From: Candidatus Gottesmanbacteria bacterium RIFOXYB1_FULL_47_11
GTDB lineage: Bacteria > Patescibacteriota > Microgenomatia > UBA10105 > UBA927
Length of the DNA: 14,219 nt
Assembly: GCA_001779455.1 (NCBI GenBank)
Contig: MFKE01000028.1
Location: 7,674-21,892 of the forward strand
Direction: 5' to 3'
The position numbers were made by a program, and so were the translations under genes. How positions within the stretch are numbered: position 1 is the stretch's first letter; every line of letters starts with the position of its first letter. The notes under the pieces are model-generated. The model was given only the letters and a program-made list of their open reading frames with translations, did no database searches and had not been told where the DNA came from. This document shows positions 6,368 to 14,116 of this stretch, one piece after another.

Positions 6368-7933
6368 ATGCTTCACAAAATAGCTGCAAATCCATATCTT
6401 CGCGCCGTCGTCTGTATTGCTATTTTGATTCCCGTTTATTACGCGCTCTACAAAATTTACATGCCGAAAATTAATGCATTCGGATGTTTTGATGATTGTT
6501 TTAACTACGTCGGAGGATATTTCATAACCCGGGGAAAATCCCTGTATACAGAGATTTACTTTAATCACATGCCCCTCATGGCATATCTGAGCGCTTTTAT
6601 TCAGCACTACGGGAATCCGATAAACATTTACGCGCTGCTCTTACAGCACCGGCAATTTCTACTTCTATTTGGATTTATCTTTAACGTCTTTTTATGCTGG
6701 AGATTCGGGATTATTGCTCTCATCTATACCGTTCTTTTCGAATTTTCTAAATTCTACGTGTTCGGCGATCGGTTCTTGGCAGAGAGTTTTATCGTGTACC
6801 CCTTGGTATATCTTTCAGGATTAGGGATTCATACATTTCTTAAAAAGCACATCGGTAACTGGGAAAGAATTCTGGCCGGCATATGCCTATGGTTTGTTGT
6901 GTTCATGCGGGAGCCATATATTTTAGTTGCCGTATTTCTTTTTGGCCTAATTATGTGGCCTGTGATGCAAAAAAAAGTCAGCCGAATCGCAGTAGCAGTT
7001 TTGGCTGCGCTTACAGGTTTATTGTTTTTAGTATTTCCTTTCCGTGATTTTGTAGAAAACGTTATTTTCCTTAATGCCGGCAGGGGATTGTCGAGCGAAC
7101 TTGCGGCCGGCAATTTTTTCGGAACGGGCATTCTGAAATCATTTTTTTACCCCGTCTATCTTCTTTTTGCGGGACACTGGAATGACTTTCGTATTCAGCT
7201 TATCGCAATAACTATCATGGCGGTGGCCTCTCTGTTTCTTTGGATACGGGGAAAGAAATCTCTCCGGGTGTTTGTATTCCTCTTTCTAACGCTGGGGCTA
7301 GCTAATCTACGAGCACCGGCACCGGCACTTCTCTATTACGATGCGTTTCACGAGATCTGCTGGTACGGCATGTTTCTGTTTTCTGCGTTGTATCTTCTGT
7401 ATGAGAGAACGCAAGCGCTGGGGAAACGGTATATATTTTTTATTGTGACAATCCCTCTTATGGCGTTTGTCCTTTTTTCCCCGCGGTCTTTTATCTACCA
7501 GCATGTTGACCAGCAGACCGAGTTTATTACCAATTACGGAAACTACTTACAGGTGAGTGAGGTTATTAAAGCTGTAACAACACCAAGCCAGACGCTGTTT
7601 ACCAATGGTTCGGAGGAATTTCTCTATGTTGCATCAGGTAGAAATTCTTCCTATGCGTATTCTTTTTATTATCCCACCCGCTATAAAGACAAGTATTACG
7701 ACGCTGCCCGGTCTATGTTTTTCCGGAACCCTCCGGATATCGTGTATGATTTTTGTACACCTGATTCGCCCGTAAAACCGCATCTTCCGGCGGAATTTCT
7801 GACTCTGTATACACAGTGGTACTCGGAGGGAAAACCGACCTGTCTGTATATGAAAACGTCTCTGGCGTTAGAGTTGACAGAGGCTCAAAAGAAGAAAGCT
7901 GCTGAGTTTTTGTATTATTTGCCCGAAAAATGA
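6368..7933 (+). CDS. GT-C family membrane glycosyltransferase (PMT/ArnT-like)
   Basis: A 521-residue multi-pass protein with roughly ten hydrophobic segments in residues 10-375 and a soluble tail of about 145 residues. The first outside loop carries GCFDDCF (39-45) with the paired D42-D43, then GKSLYTEIYFNHMP (56-69). This DD plus lY...hxP arrangement is the hallmark of GT-C enzymes related to PMT, ArnT and other lipid-linked-sugar transferases. They transfer a sugar from polyprenyl phosphate outside the membrane, the product type expected from the DPM1-like gene at 4022. The tail contains a NGSEEFLYVASGR segment and ends in hydrophilic sequence, as in many bacterial members. The two Cys flanking the DD pair are unusual. 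The start lies 3 bases after galE with no clear Shine-Dalgarno. Acceptor and sugar are unknown. Confidence 0.82.
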   Translation: MLHKIAANPYLRAVVCIAILIPVYYALYKIYMPKINAFGCFDDCFNYVGGYFITRGKSLYTEIYFNHMPLMAYLSAFIQHYGNPINIYALLLQHRQFLLLFGFIFNVFLCWRFGIIALIYTVLFEFSKFYVFGDRFLAESFIVYPLVYLSGLGIHTFLKKHIGNWERILAGICLWFVVFMREPYILVAVFLFGLIMWPVMQKKVSRIAVAVLAALTGLLFLVFPFRDFVENVIFLNAGRGLSSELAAGNFFGTGILKSFFYPVYLLFAGHWNDFRIQLIAITIMAVASLFLWIRGKKSLRVFVFLFLTLGLANLRAPAPALLYYDAFHEICWYGMFLFSALYLLYERTQALGKRYIFFIVTIPLMAFVLFSPRSFIYQHVDQQTEFITNYGNYLQVSEVIKAVTTPSQTLFTNGSEEFLYVASGRNSSYAYSFYYPTRYKDKYYDAARSMFFRNPPDIVYDFCTPDSPVKPHLPAEFLTLYTQWYSEGKPTCLYMKTSLALELTEAQKKKAAEFLYYLPEK

Positions 7934-7939
7934 GATGAT

Positions 7940-7943
7940 AGGT
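7940..7943 (+). promoter_or_regulatory. Weak Shine-Dalgarno candidate for the half-GT4 gene
   Basis: AGGT at 7940-7943 could pair with the 16S anti-Shine-Dalgarno end and sits 7 bases before the ATG at 7951. The gap from the previous stop (7934-7950) is the longest in the window, only 17 bases, and holds nothing else I can identify. Confidence 0.3.
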
Positions 7944-7950
7944 AAGCAGT

Positions 7951-8493
7951 ATGCGTATCGGAATAGATATCAGCCAAATAGTCTATGAGGGTACCGGCGT
8001 GGGTACGTATGTACGGCGCATGGTTGAAGCGCTTCTGGCTATTGATACGAAAAATACCTATATACTGTTCGGAGCATCACTTAGACGAAGAGGCGTGTTT
8101 GAGGAATTTTTTGCTACACTGCCCCGGGCCCGTGCGCGTCTAGTAACCGTTCCTATTCCCCCAACCATCCTTGACCTCATGTGGAACCGATTTCATACGA
8201 CGCCAATAGAGAAATTTACAGGGCCCTTAGATGTATTTTGGTCAAGCGATTGGACCCAGCCGCCGCTTGCCCGTGCCAAAGGAATGACGACAATTCACGA
8301 CATGATCGCGCTCAAATTTCCCGGTGAAACAGATAAAGGTATTGTCGCGACACACAAGCGCCGCCTTGCATGGGTCAAAAAGGAATGCGCAATGATTCTC
8401 TGCGACAGCCAGTCAACGAAAAAAGATGTCATGGAACTATTGAATATCCCGGGGGAAAAATTACGCGTTGTCTATCCGGGAGCAACACTATGA
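7951..8493 (+). CDS. Isolated N-terminal half of a GT4-family glycosyltransferase
   Basis: This 180-residue protein matches only the N-terminal (acceptor-side) domain of a GT-B enzyme of family GT4. MRIGIDIS, the glycine loop EGTGVGTYV (13-21), LDVFWSS (93-99), TIHDMIALKFPG (114-125) and CDSQSTKKDV (151-160) align in order with the full-length GT4 that follows. The protein stops five residues after VVYPG (174-178), which in the downstream enzyme is where the linker to the second domain begins. The donor-binding domain with its PRKN and EGFGLPVLE motifs is absent. There is no debris of that domain: the stop overlaps the next ATG (ATGA). A whole GT4 is about 350-400 residues. It could be a subunit completed in trans, a non-catalytic helper, or the remnant of a deletion. 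The reading frame is clean and the conserved motifs are intact. Confidence 0.85.
   Translation: MRIGIDISQIVYEGTGVGTYVRRMVEALLAIDTKNTYILFGASLRRRGVFEEFFATLPRARARLVTVPIPPTILDLMWNRFHTTPIEKFTGPLDVFWSSDWTQPPLARAKGMTTIHDMIALKFPGETDKGIVATHKRRLAWVKKECAMILCDSQSTKKDVMELLNIPGEKLRVVYPGATL
8479..8482 (+). promoter_or_regulatory. Shine-Dalgarno site for the full-length GT4 gene
   Basis: GGAG at 8479-8482 lies 7 bases before the ATG at 8490 and inside the last codons (PGA) of the half-GT4 gene. It supports starting the downstream protein at 8490 rather than at the in-frame upstream ATG at 8370. Confidence 0.55.
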
Positions 8494-9572
8494 ATATCGG
8501 GATCGACGGATATGAAGCAAACGTGGCAAGCCGTGTCGGCATCGGGCAGTATGCATTTGAGATCCTGAACCATCTTTATCCGCTCACGCAAAAACATAAC
8601 GTAACTGTATTTCTGCCGGACGCCCCCCGTACCGGCTTTCCGCCGGAACGGGCCAATTGGCACTACCGTGTTGCAGGTCCGTCGAAACTCTGGACGTTTA
8701 TCGGTTTACCTCTGGCGATGGCAAGAGAGCATCTGGACGTCATGTATTCGCCGACGCATTATATTCCGCGTTTCACAAAAGTCACGCGGGTTATGGCTAT
8801 CATGGATATTTCATATCTCAAGTATCCGGAATTATTCCGCACAAAAGATCTGTATCAGCTGCGGGAATGGACGGCGTATTCAGTCCGTCACGCCACTAAG
8901 ATTATTACGATCAGCCAGTCCTCCAAAAATGATATAATCAAAGCATATCGGGTACCCGAACGATGCGTTGTTGTGGCGTACCCGGGATTACGTATGAAGC
9001 ATGACGTTATGACCAAAACCCCAAAAAATTACATCCTGTCCGTAGGCACGATTCAACCACGAAAAAACTACGTAAGATTAATCGAAGCCTTTAGTATATT
9101 TATAAAGCAAAACCGCCAAAAGTTTTCCGATCTGAAGCTTATAATAATCGGGAAAAAAGGGTGGCTCTATGAGCCAATTTTTGCCGCGCCGAAGAAATTC
9201 GGTATCGAAGACCGTGTGAAGTTTATGGATTTCGTACCGGATGCCGCGCTGCCGTCGTATTACAAACACGCTCTTTGTTTTGCCCTTCCGAGCCTGTATG
9301 AAGGATTCGGTCTTCCGGTTCTTGAGGCCATGTCTTACAAATGCCCGGTGGTCGTATCAAACGTTTCAAGCTTGCCGGAAATTGCAGGAAAAGCGGGGAT
9401 CTACGTGGATCCGACAAACGTACAGGACATTGCAAGGGGATTACTTACCGCCGTGCGGCAGCGGAATCTTATTCAGGGGAAAAACCGTATTAATGCAGGA
9501 GTTACAGAGACACGTAAGTTTACCTGGGAAAAAGCCGCGAAAGAAACACTTACGGCATTGGAGACCATATGA
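8490..9572 (+). CDS. GT4-family glycosyltransferase, full length
   Basis: A complete 360-residue GT-B enzyme of the MtfB-like mannosyltransferase group of GT4. It is a retaining transferase using a nucleotide-sugar donor at the cytoplasmic face. The N-terminal domain has MNIGIDGYEAN and VGIGQYAFEIL (16-26); the linker follows VVAYPG (161-166). The C-terminal domain has SVGTIQPRKN (184-193) with the phosphate-binding Arg-Lys, and LPSLYEGFGLPVLEAM with the two Glu (E271, E279) of the EX7E motif, then SSLPEIAGKAGIYVDP (293-308). I chose 8490 because the family's usual N-terminus begins there, it forms ATGA with the previous stop, and a GGAG site precedes it. The in-frame ATG at 8370 would add 40 residues without family resemblance. 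Mannose or another hexose donor is likely but unproven. The stop overlaps the acyltransferase ATG. Confidence 0.93.
   Translation: MNIGIDGYEANVASRVGIGQYAFEILNHLYPLTQKHNVTVFLPDAPRTGFPPERANWHYRVAGPSKLWTFIGLPLAMAREHLDVMYSPTHYIPRFTKVTRVMAIMDISYLKYPELFRTKDLYQLREWTAYSVRHATKIITISQSSKNDIIKAYRVPERCVVVAYPGLRMKHDVMTKTPKNYILSVGTIQPRKNYVRLIEAFSIFIKQNRQKFSDLKLIIIGKKGWLYEPIFAAPKKFGIEDRVKFMDFVPDAALPSYYKHALCFALPSLYEGFGLPVLEAMSYKCPVVVSNVSSLPEIAGKAGIYVDPTNVQDIARGLLTAVRQRNLIQGKNRINAGVTETRKFTWEKAAKETLTALETI
9560..9563 (+). promoter_or_regulatory. Shine-Dalgarno site for the acyltransferase gene
   Basis: GGAG at 9560-9563 sits 5 bases before the ATG at 9569, inside the last codons of the GT4 gene. With the ATGA overlap it supports coupled translation and fixes the start. 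Confidence 0.5.
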
Positions 9573-10132
9573 GACTGCTTATCGATTTTTGGGTCTATCT
9601 ATGCGCCCTCACCGGGTATATCCCGAGCCATACAATACGGTTATTTCTGTACCGGGTGTTTTTTGGCGTAAAGATAGGCCACGACTCATCTATTCATTGG
9701 CGATGTGAATTCAATCAACCTGCCGGAGTCAGTGTCGGCCATAATACAATTATCGGTAACGATGCATTTCTGGACGGGCGGATGAAACATTTTATTCAAT
9801 ATAAAAAAGCGCATGGGTATCCGCTCACCATAGGCAATAATGTTTCTATCGCGGGTGAAGTGAGAATGTATACCATGGAACATGATATCGATTCTCCTGA
9901 TTTTACCGAGGTAGGAGCTCCGGTTGTCATTGATGACTATGTTGTGATCGGTACAAGAGTAACGATCCTGCCGGGGGTGCATATAGGACGTGGTGCAGTT
10001 GTTGCATCCGGCGCCGTAGTCACAAGGAACGTCGGTGAATATGAAGTCGTCGGAGGGGTTCCGGCAAAATTAATCAAAACCAGGAACAAAAATCTTACGT
10101 ATACATTAAAATTTGCCCGATTATTTCAATAA
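9569..10132 (+). CDS. Hexapeptide-repeat O-acyltransferase (WcaF/maltose acetyltransferase-like)
   Basis: A 187-residue left-handed beta-helix acyltransferase, probably a trimer that uses acetyl-CoA to acetylate a sugar hydroxyl. Imperfect hexapeptide repeats run through about residues 54-68, 86-100 and 119-152 (for example IGNNVSIAG and IGRGAVVASGAVVT). MEHDID gives the likely catalytic His (H105), and VGGVPAKLIK (161-170) is the family's closing motif. Residues 1-40 are a hydrophobic N-terminal extension that may let it sit on the membrane or on a lipid-linked acceptor. Its position between a GT4 and a GT2 gene fits O-acetylation of the growing repeat unit. The start overlaps the previous stop as ATGA, and the stop shares one base with the next ATG (TAATG). 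Confidence 0.9.
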   Translation: MRLLIDFWVYLCALTGYIPSHTIRLFLYRVFFGVKIGHDSSIHWRCEFNQPAGVSVGHNTIIGNDAFLDGRMKHFIQYKKAHGYPLTIGNNVSIAGEVRMYTMEHDIDSPDFTEVGAPVVIDDYVVIGTRVTILPGVHIGRGAVVASGAVVTRNVGEYEVVGGVPAKLIKTRNKNLTYTLKFARLFQ

Positions 10133-10992
10133 TGGACCTCTCGATTATTATCCCCAGCTTTAATACAAAGCATCTGACGACCAGATGTCTCCGGTCGATA
10201 GTCGAGACGCTCAAGCGCTCAACGATAACGTACGAAATTATCGTAATAGATAACGCGTCCAAAGACGGATCGGTTGAGGTCTTGAACAAAGATTTTCCTC
10301 AGGTAATTAAAATACTCAATAAGGAGAATGCAGGGTATGGTACAGCGAATAATCAGGGGTTAAAAATTGCACGGGGAACCTATTGTCTTATGCTCAATTC
10401 CGATATCGATGCACTCAATGGATCTTTGGAGACGCTTCTTTCATTTGCGAAAGACCATCCGAAATCATTTGTCGGCGGTAAGCTTTATAACGAAGACGGA
10501 TCACTTCAGTCTTCCTGTGGTCCCGGTTTTACACCGGGATATGTGTTTCTTATGTTATTTGCGCAGGCGGACAAGCTCAATATTACACGCTATTCACCGG
10601 ATGAAGTGAAGCGGGTTGGGTGGGTGTCCGGCGCCTGTCTGTTGGGTACCAGAAAATCGTTTTACGACATCGGATTATTTGATCAGGGGATATTTATGTA
10701 CATGGACGAAATTGAATTATTGGAGCGGGCGCGAAAAAAGGGCTACAAGGTGTGGTTTACACCTCATGCGCGATTTATTCATACCGGAGCAGCAAGCAGC
10801 GCAAGCAGCAGGTCTCCTGTAAAAAATATATTCCGCGGACTCATGTATTTTTACCGGAAACATTACCCCCGGCACGTTTCAATACTTAAGTGTATGCTTA
10901 TTATTAAGGGGCGAATCGCAATTGCGGTTGGAAATATTTTTGGCAAAAAGGATCTCGTTGACATATATGAAGAAGGTCTTCGTCTGGTGTAA
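10132..10992 (+). CDS. GT2-family glycosyltransferase (WbbL/rhamnosyltransferase-like)
   Basis: A 286-residue inverting GT-A enzyme of the WbbL-like subgroup of GT2. SIIIPSFNT (4-12), EIIVIDNASKDGS (35-47), NKENAGYGTANNQGL (63-77) and LNSDID (88-93) hold the nucleotide and metal-binding residues. WVSGACLLGTRKSF (164-177) and FMYMDEIELLERARKKGY (188-205), with the D192-E193 pair, form the acceptor-side catalytic region. The motif ends near HTGAASS (217-223). It would transfer rhamnose or a similar sugar from a nucleotide donor onto a lipid-linked chain in the cytoplasm; no dTDP-rhamnose genes are in the window, so rhamnose is only one option. The tail after 235 has an amphipathic or hydrophobic stretch that could touch the membrane. 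The gene starts one base inside the acyltransferase stop and overlaps the next gene by 26 bases. Confidence 0.9.
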   Translation: MDLSIIIPSFNTKHLTTRCLRSIVETLKRSTITYEIIVIDNASKDGSVEVLNKDFPQVIKILNKENAGYGTANNQGLKIARGTYCLMLNSDIDALNGSLETLLSFAKDHPKSFVGGKLYNEDGSLQSSCGPGFTPGYVFLMLFAQADKLNITRYSPDEVKRVGWVSGACLLGTRKSFYDIGLFDQGIFMYMDEIELLERARKKGYKVWFTPHARFIHTGAASSASSRSPVKNIFRGLMYFYRKHYPRHVSILKCMLIIKGRIAIAVGNIFGKKDLVDIYEEGLRLV

Positions 10993-13900
10993 AGATAATA
11001 TATTTTTTCTATTTACCCTGCTTTTATTGGCGTTTATTCCGCTGTATCCGAAATTGCCGCTTGTTGATGTAGTGAACGTGTGGGTATATATACGGTTGGA
11101 AGATTTTGTCGTCCTTTTTATCCTTCTATGGTGGATGGTGTCGGTTGGGCGCAAACCGCGCCTGCTGGATACGCACCTCACTTTGCCGATTCTTGTATTT
11201 TGGTGTGTCGGCGCTCTAACCACAATTCACGGCATACTTCTCGTGTTTCCGGGACTTGCTGATGTATTCCCAAATGTCGCACTTCTCAGTTATCTTCGCC
11301 GTATTGAGTATATGAGTTTGTTTTTCATCGGGTACACGGGCATGAAAGGAAAACAGTTTTTTACCCCGTTTATAACTGTGCTTACCGTATCATTCGGACT
11401 AGTCCTGGTATATGGAATCGGCCAACGGTATTTAGGGTTCCCTGCATTTTTGACGATGAACGAAGAGTTTGCCAAGGGTATGGCGATACAGCTTTCTCCG
11501 ATGTCGCGCGTGTCTTCTACATTTGCAGGCCACTACGATCTGGCAGCCTATCTCGTCCTTATTCTTTCCATTATGGCAAGCTTCGTGTTTGGATACCGGC
11601 ATTGGTTTGTAAAAACGATGTTTTTCGGGATTGTTGCAGCCGGGTTGGCGGTGCTGTTTATGACCGTCTCAAGAATTTCACTTTTTGCATTATTTGTGTC
11701 GTTGGGATTGGTTGCGTTTATGCATCGCAGAAAAGTCGTTATGCTTTTGATCCCGGTCCTTCTGATGATTGTTGGAGTATTTTTCGTCCTCTCACCGAGT
11801 TTGCTTGCGCGTTACGGAAATACCATAAAAGAAGTCGACGTACTTGTCGACACAAAGACCGGGGAACCCATAGCACATGTGTCGGAAGCACCCAAGGAAT
11901 ATTTTGAGCAAAAAGTCGTAAAACAGGAATATTTTGCAAACATCGCAAGCGTGTTTACGTCAAGCCCGTCCGCATCGATAATAATGCCGTATTCGTATAT
12001 ACCTGCCCGGGTTGTTCTTCTGCGGGAGCCCGATGCTCCGACCGGAGAGGATTTGCCCCAGGGCACCGGATACATAAATTTGTCTCTTTCGCCGGTTGTT
12101 CGCCGTGTGCAAAATTTTTACTTTGAGCGCAAACCGGATCCGAAGACTGGACAGGCGTATGTGACGATCATAAACGGAGATTATCTGGTGAAAAGAGCTG
12201 CAGCATACGATTTATCATTTACCACCAGATTTCAGGGGGAATGGCCCAAGGCAATAGCCGCATTTAGACGAAATGTGTTGTTTGGAAGCGGATACGGATC
12301 GGTGAGTCTTGCCGTGGACAACAGTTATCTTCGCATGCTTGGTGAGGTCGGGGCATTGGGGTTTGTTTCCTTTTTTGCGATATTTATCGTTTTCTGGCTA
12401 TATATACAAAAGGTGCTGCCGGCCATTGATTCCCGGCCGGTGAAAAGTTTTGTGATCGGCGTACTTTCGGGGATTGCGGGGCTATTTGTCAACGCAGTAT
12501 TTATTGATGTGTTTGAAGCTTCCAAAGTAGCATTTATTTTGTGGCTCTTGATGGGAGTAACGGCAGCACTGGCGTATGCGTCCAAAAATATTGCATTCGA
12601 TTATCTTCAGGAATTGAAAAAGGTCGCCATTTCTCCATGGGCAGTCATCGTATATTTGGGTGTTGCCACAACACTATTATATTCTCTGATGACACGGAAT
12701 TATTTTGTCGGGGACGATTTTACATGGTTCAGGTGGGTTATCAACCGCGACCAGTCATTGCCGGCGACCATATGGGGATATTTCACGCGAGCTGACGGAT
12801 TTTTTTACCGTCCGGGGGCGAAGCTGTATTTCGCTCTCATGTATTCCGGCTTTTGGCTGAATCAATCGGCGTACCATATTGTGTCCATATTGTTGCATTT
12901 TGTCGTAAGCGTGTTGGTATTTTTGCTTACAAAAAAGATCGCAAAAAGCACGTTCCTTTCGGCCGTCGCCGGTTTGTTATTTCTTATACTAAGCGGATCA
13001 TTAGAAGCAGTTTTTTGGATATCTGCGACAGGATTTTTGTTTACCACTTGTTTATCTCTGATGGGTTTACTCTGGTACATCGAGTGGGAGGAGACGAAAA
13101 AAAGAGCACCGTTCATTTCCGCACTTCTTTGTTCTCTAGTGGCCCCTCTTTTTCACGAGCTTGGCATCGTTACACCATTACTGTTTCTGGTATACCGGTG
13201 GACGATGATAGAAGCAGTTTCTGTAAGAAAACTTTTTGCGGATACGCGCCGCCGTATACTACTCATCCCTATATCGCTGTATCTTCTTGCCCGGTTTGCC
13301 GCAGGCAGTCATTGGCTAAGCGGAGATTATAATTATAACCTGTTTAAACTTCCCTTTAATGCCATAGGCAACGCGTTGGGATATATATCCCTTACTCTTT
13401 TCGGGCCATTCTCGCTCCCGGTCTATCAAGGGGTTCGTGCTTTCCTGCGGGAACACACTGCGATTGCGATTGCCCTGGGTGCCGTTATTGCCGGCGTCAT
13501 CATTTTGGTATATCGCAAGCGGATATCTCATTGCGAGAAGAAAGAGATGAGCGGATTTCTGTTCGGCGCGTGGTTCTTTTTGGTGGCACTTTTACCCTTT
13601 TTGGGATTAGGAAACATATCCAGCCGATATAGCTATCTGGCTTCAATCGGAATTCTTATACTGTTTGTTTTGTTTCTTAAGAAGTTTGCCGTATTTTTGG
13701 GGCATATCCGCAGGGATATTGCAGTTGTAGGTACGATTTTGTTTCTGAGTATTTTTTCTCTCATCCATATCGTGCAACTCCAGCAGGCGCACGGTGATTG
13801 GTATGAAGCAGGGGAAACGGTAAAGCGATTTATTATTTCCGTCGACGGACAGTATAGTGATTCCTGGGCAAATGACCCGCTGCAGCTTCATTTCGTCGAC

Positions 13901-14116
13901 TTGCCGATCCGCCATGGAAATGCGTGGGTTTTACCGGTGGGGATTGTTGACGCACTATGGCTGGTGTACAGGAATCCGAACATGCACATCTATACATGGC
14001 CGACCGTAGAACAGGCATTTAGCGCTACCCAGCCTGGTTCTCTTACACAAAAAATATTTGTGTTTGATGATACAGGAAAAGTGACTCAGGTGCACCATCC
14101 GGTAACCGTTCAATGA
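10967..14116 (+). CDS. O-antigen ligase/polymerase-like protein fused to a GT-C-like glycosyltransferase
   Basis: A 1049-residue polytopic protein with two recognisable halves. Residues 1-540 look like the O-antigen ligase/polymerase (WaaL/Wzy) family: many membrane helices, a SRVSSTFAGHYDLAAYL segment (180-196), a large hydrophilic loop (about 281-435), then GSGYGSVSLAVDNSYLRMLGEVGALG (440-465), the family's late signature. Residues 550-1049 look like a GT-C enzyme: VGDDFTWFRW with D583-D584 after a first helix, then FFYRPGAKLYFAL (612-624), HIVSILLH (637-644), SSRYSYLASIG (885-895) and a soluble tail of about 110 residues. The ligase class joins repeat units or transfers them to a carrier outside the membrane; the GT-C class adds sugars from lipid donors. 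I chose ATG 10967, where the first hydrophobic N-terminus starts; 10922 would add 15 residues inside the previous gene. No Shine-Dalgarno is well placed. Confidence 0.85.
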   Translation: MKKVFVWCKDNIFFLFTLLLLAFIPLYPKLPLVDVVNVWVYIRLEDFVVLFILLWWMVSVGRKPRLLDTHLTLPILVFWCVGALTTIHGILLVFPGLADVFPNVALLSYLRRIEYMSLFFIGYTGMKGKQFFTPFITVLTVSFGLVLVYGIGQRYLGFPAFLTMNEEFAKGMAIQLSPMSRVSSTFAGHYDLAAYLVLILSIMASFVFGYRHWFVKTMFFGIVAAGLAVLFMTVSRISLFALFVSLGLVAFMHRRKVVMLLIPVLLMIVGVFFVLSPSLLARYGNTIKEVDVLVDTKTGEPIAHVSEAPKEYFEQKVVKQEYFANIASVFTSSPSASIIMPYSYIPARVVLLREPDAPTGEDLPQGTGYINLSLSPVVRRVQNFYFERKPDPKTGQAYVTIINGDYLVKRAAAYDLSFTTRFQGEWPKAIAAFRRNVLFGSGYGSVSLAVDNSYLRMLGEVGALGFVSFFAIFIVFWLYIQKVLPAIDSRPVKSFVIGVLSGIAGLFVNAVFIDVFEASKVAFILWLLMGVTAALAYASKNIAFDYLQELKKVAISPWAVIVYLGVATTLLYSLMTRNYFVGDDFTWFRWVINRDQSLPATIWGYFTRADGFFYRPGAKLYFALMYSGFWLNQSAYHIVSILLHFVVSVLVFLLTKKIAKSTFLSAVAGLLFLILSGSLEAVFWISATGFLFTTCLSLMGLLWYIEWEETKKRAPFISALLCSLVAPLFHELGIVTPLLFLVYRWTMIEAVSVRKLFADTRRRILLIPISLYLLARFAAGSHWLSGDYNYNLFKLPFNAIGNALGYISLTLFGPFSLPVYQGVRAFLREHTAIAIALGAVIAGVIILVYRKRISHCEKKEMSGFLFGAWFFLVALLPFLGLGNISSRYSYLASIGILILFVLFLKKFAVFLGHIRRDIAVVGTILFLSIFSLIHIVQLQQAHGDWYEAGETVKRFIISVDGQYSDSWANDPLQLHFVDLPIRHGNAWVLPVGIVDALWLVYRNPNMHIYTWPTVEQAFSATQPGSLTQKIFVFDDTGKVTQVHHPVTVQ

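Noticed and set aside
5679..6383. Open + frame of 234 codons overlapping galE
   Set aside because: It lies in another frame within galE, is rich in basic residues and has no recognisable motif. It is a shadow of the real gene.
8370..8489. Upstream extension of the full-length GT4 reading frame
   Set aside because: The 40 extra residues overlap the half-GT4 gene, have no family similarity, and a GGAG site plus an ATGA overlap favour the start at 8490.
8949..8986. Palindrome CGGGTACCCG and a second GTACCCG 27 bases further on
   Set aside because: It is short, inside the GT4 coding region and encodes ordinary residues. Matches of this length occur by chance.
7951..9572. Possible frameshift making one GT4 from the two GT4 genes
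   Set aside because: The second gene has its own complete N-terminal domain, so joining the frames would give two N-domains and one C-domain, not a repaired enzyme.
10789..10812. GCAGCAAGCAGC-like short repeats
   Set aside because: They encode an Ala-Ser-rich turn after the HTG motif of the GT2 enzyme. There are too few units to be a repeat array or CRISPR.
12419..12440. Inverted repeat CCGGCC...GGCCGG with a 10-base loop
   Set aside because: It lies inside coding sequence and no T run follows, so it is not a terminator. A 6-bp stem is expected by chance.
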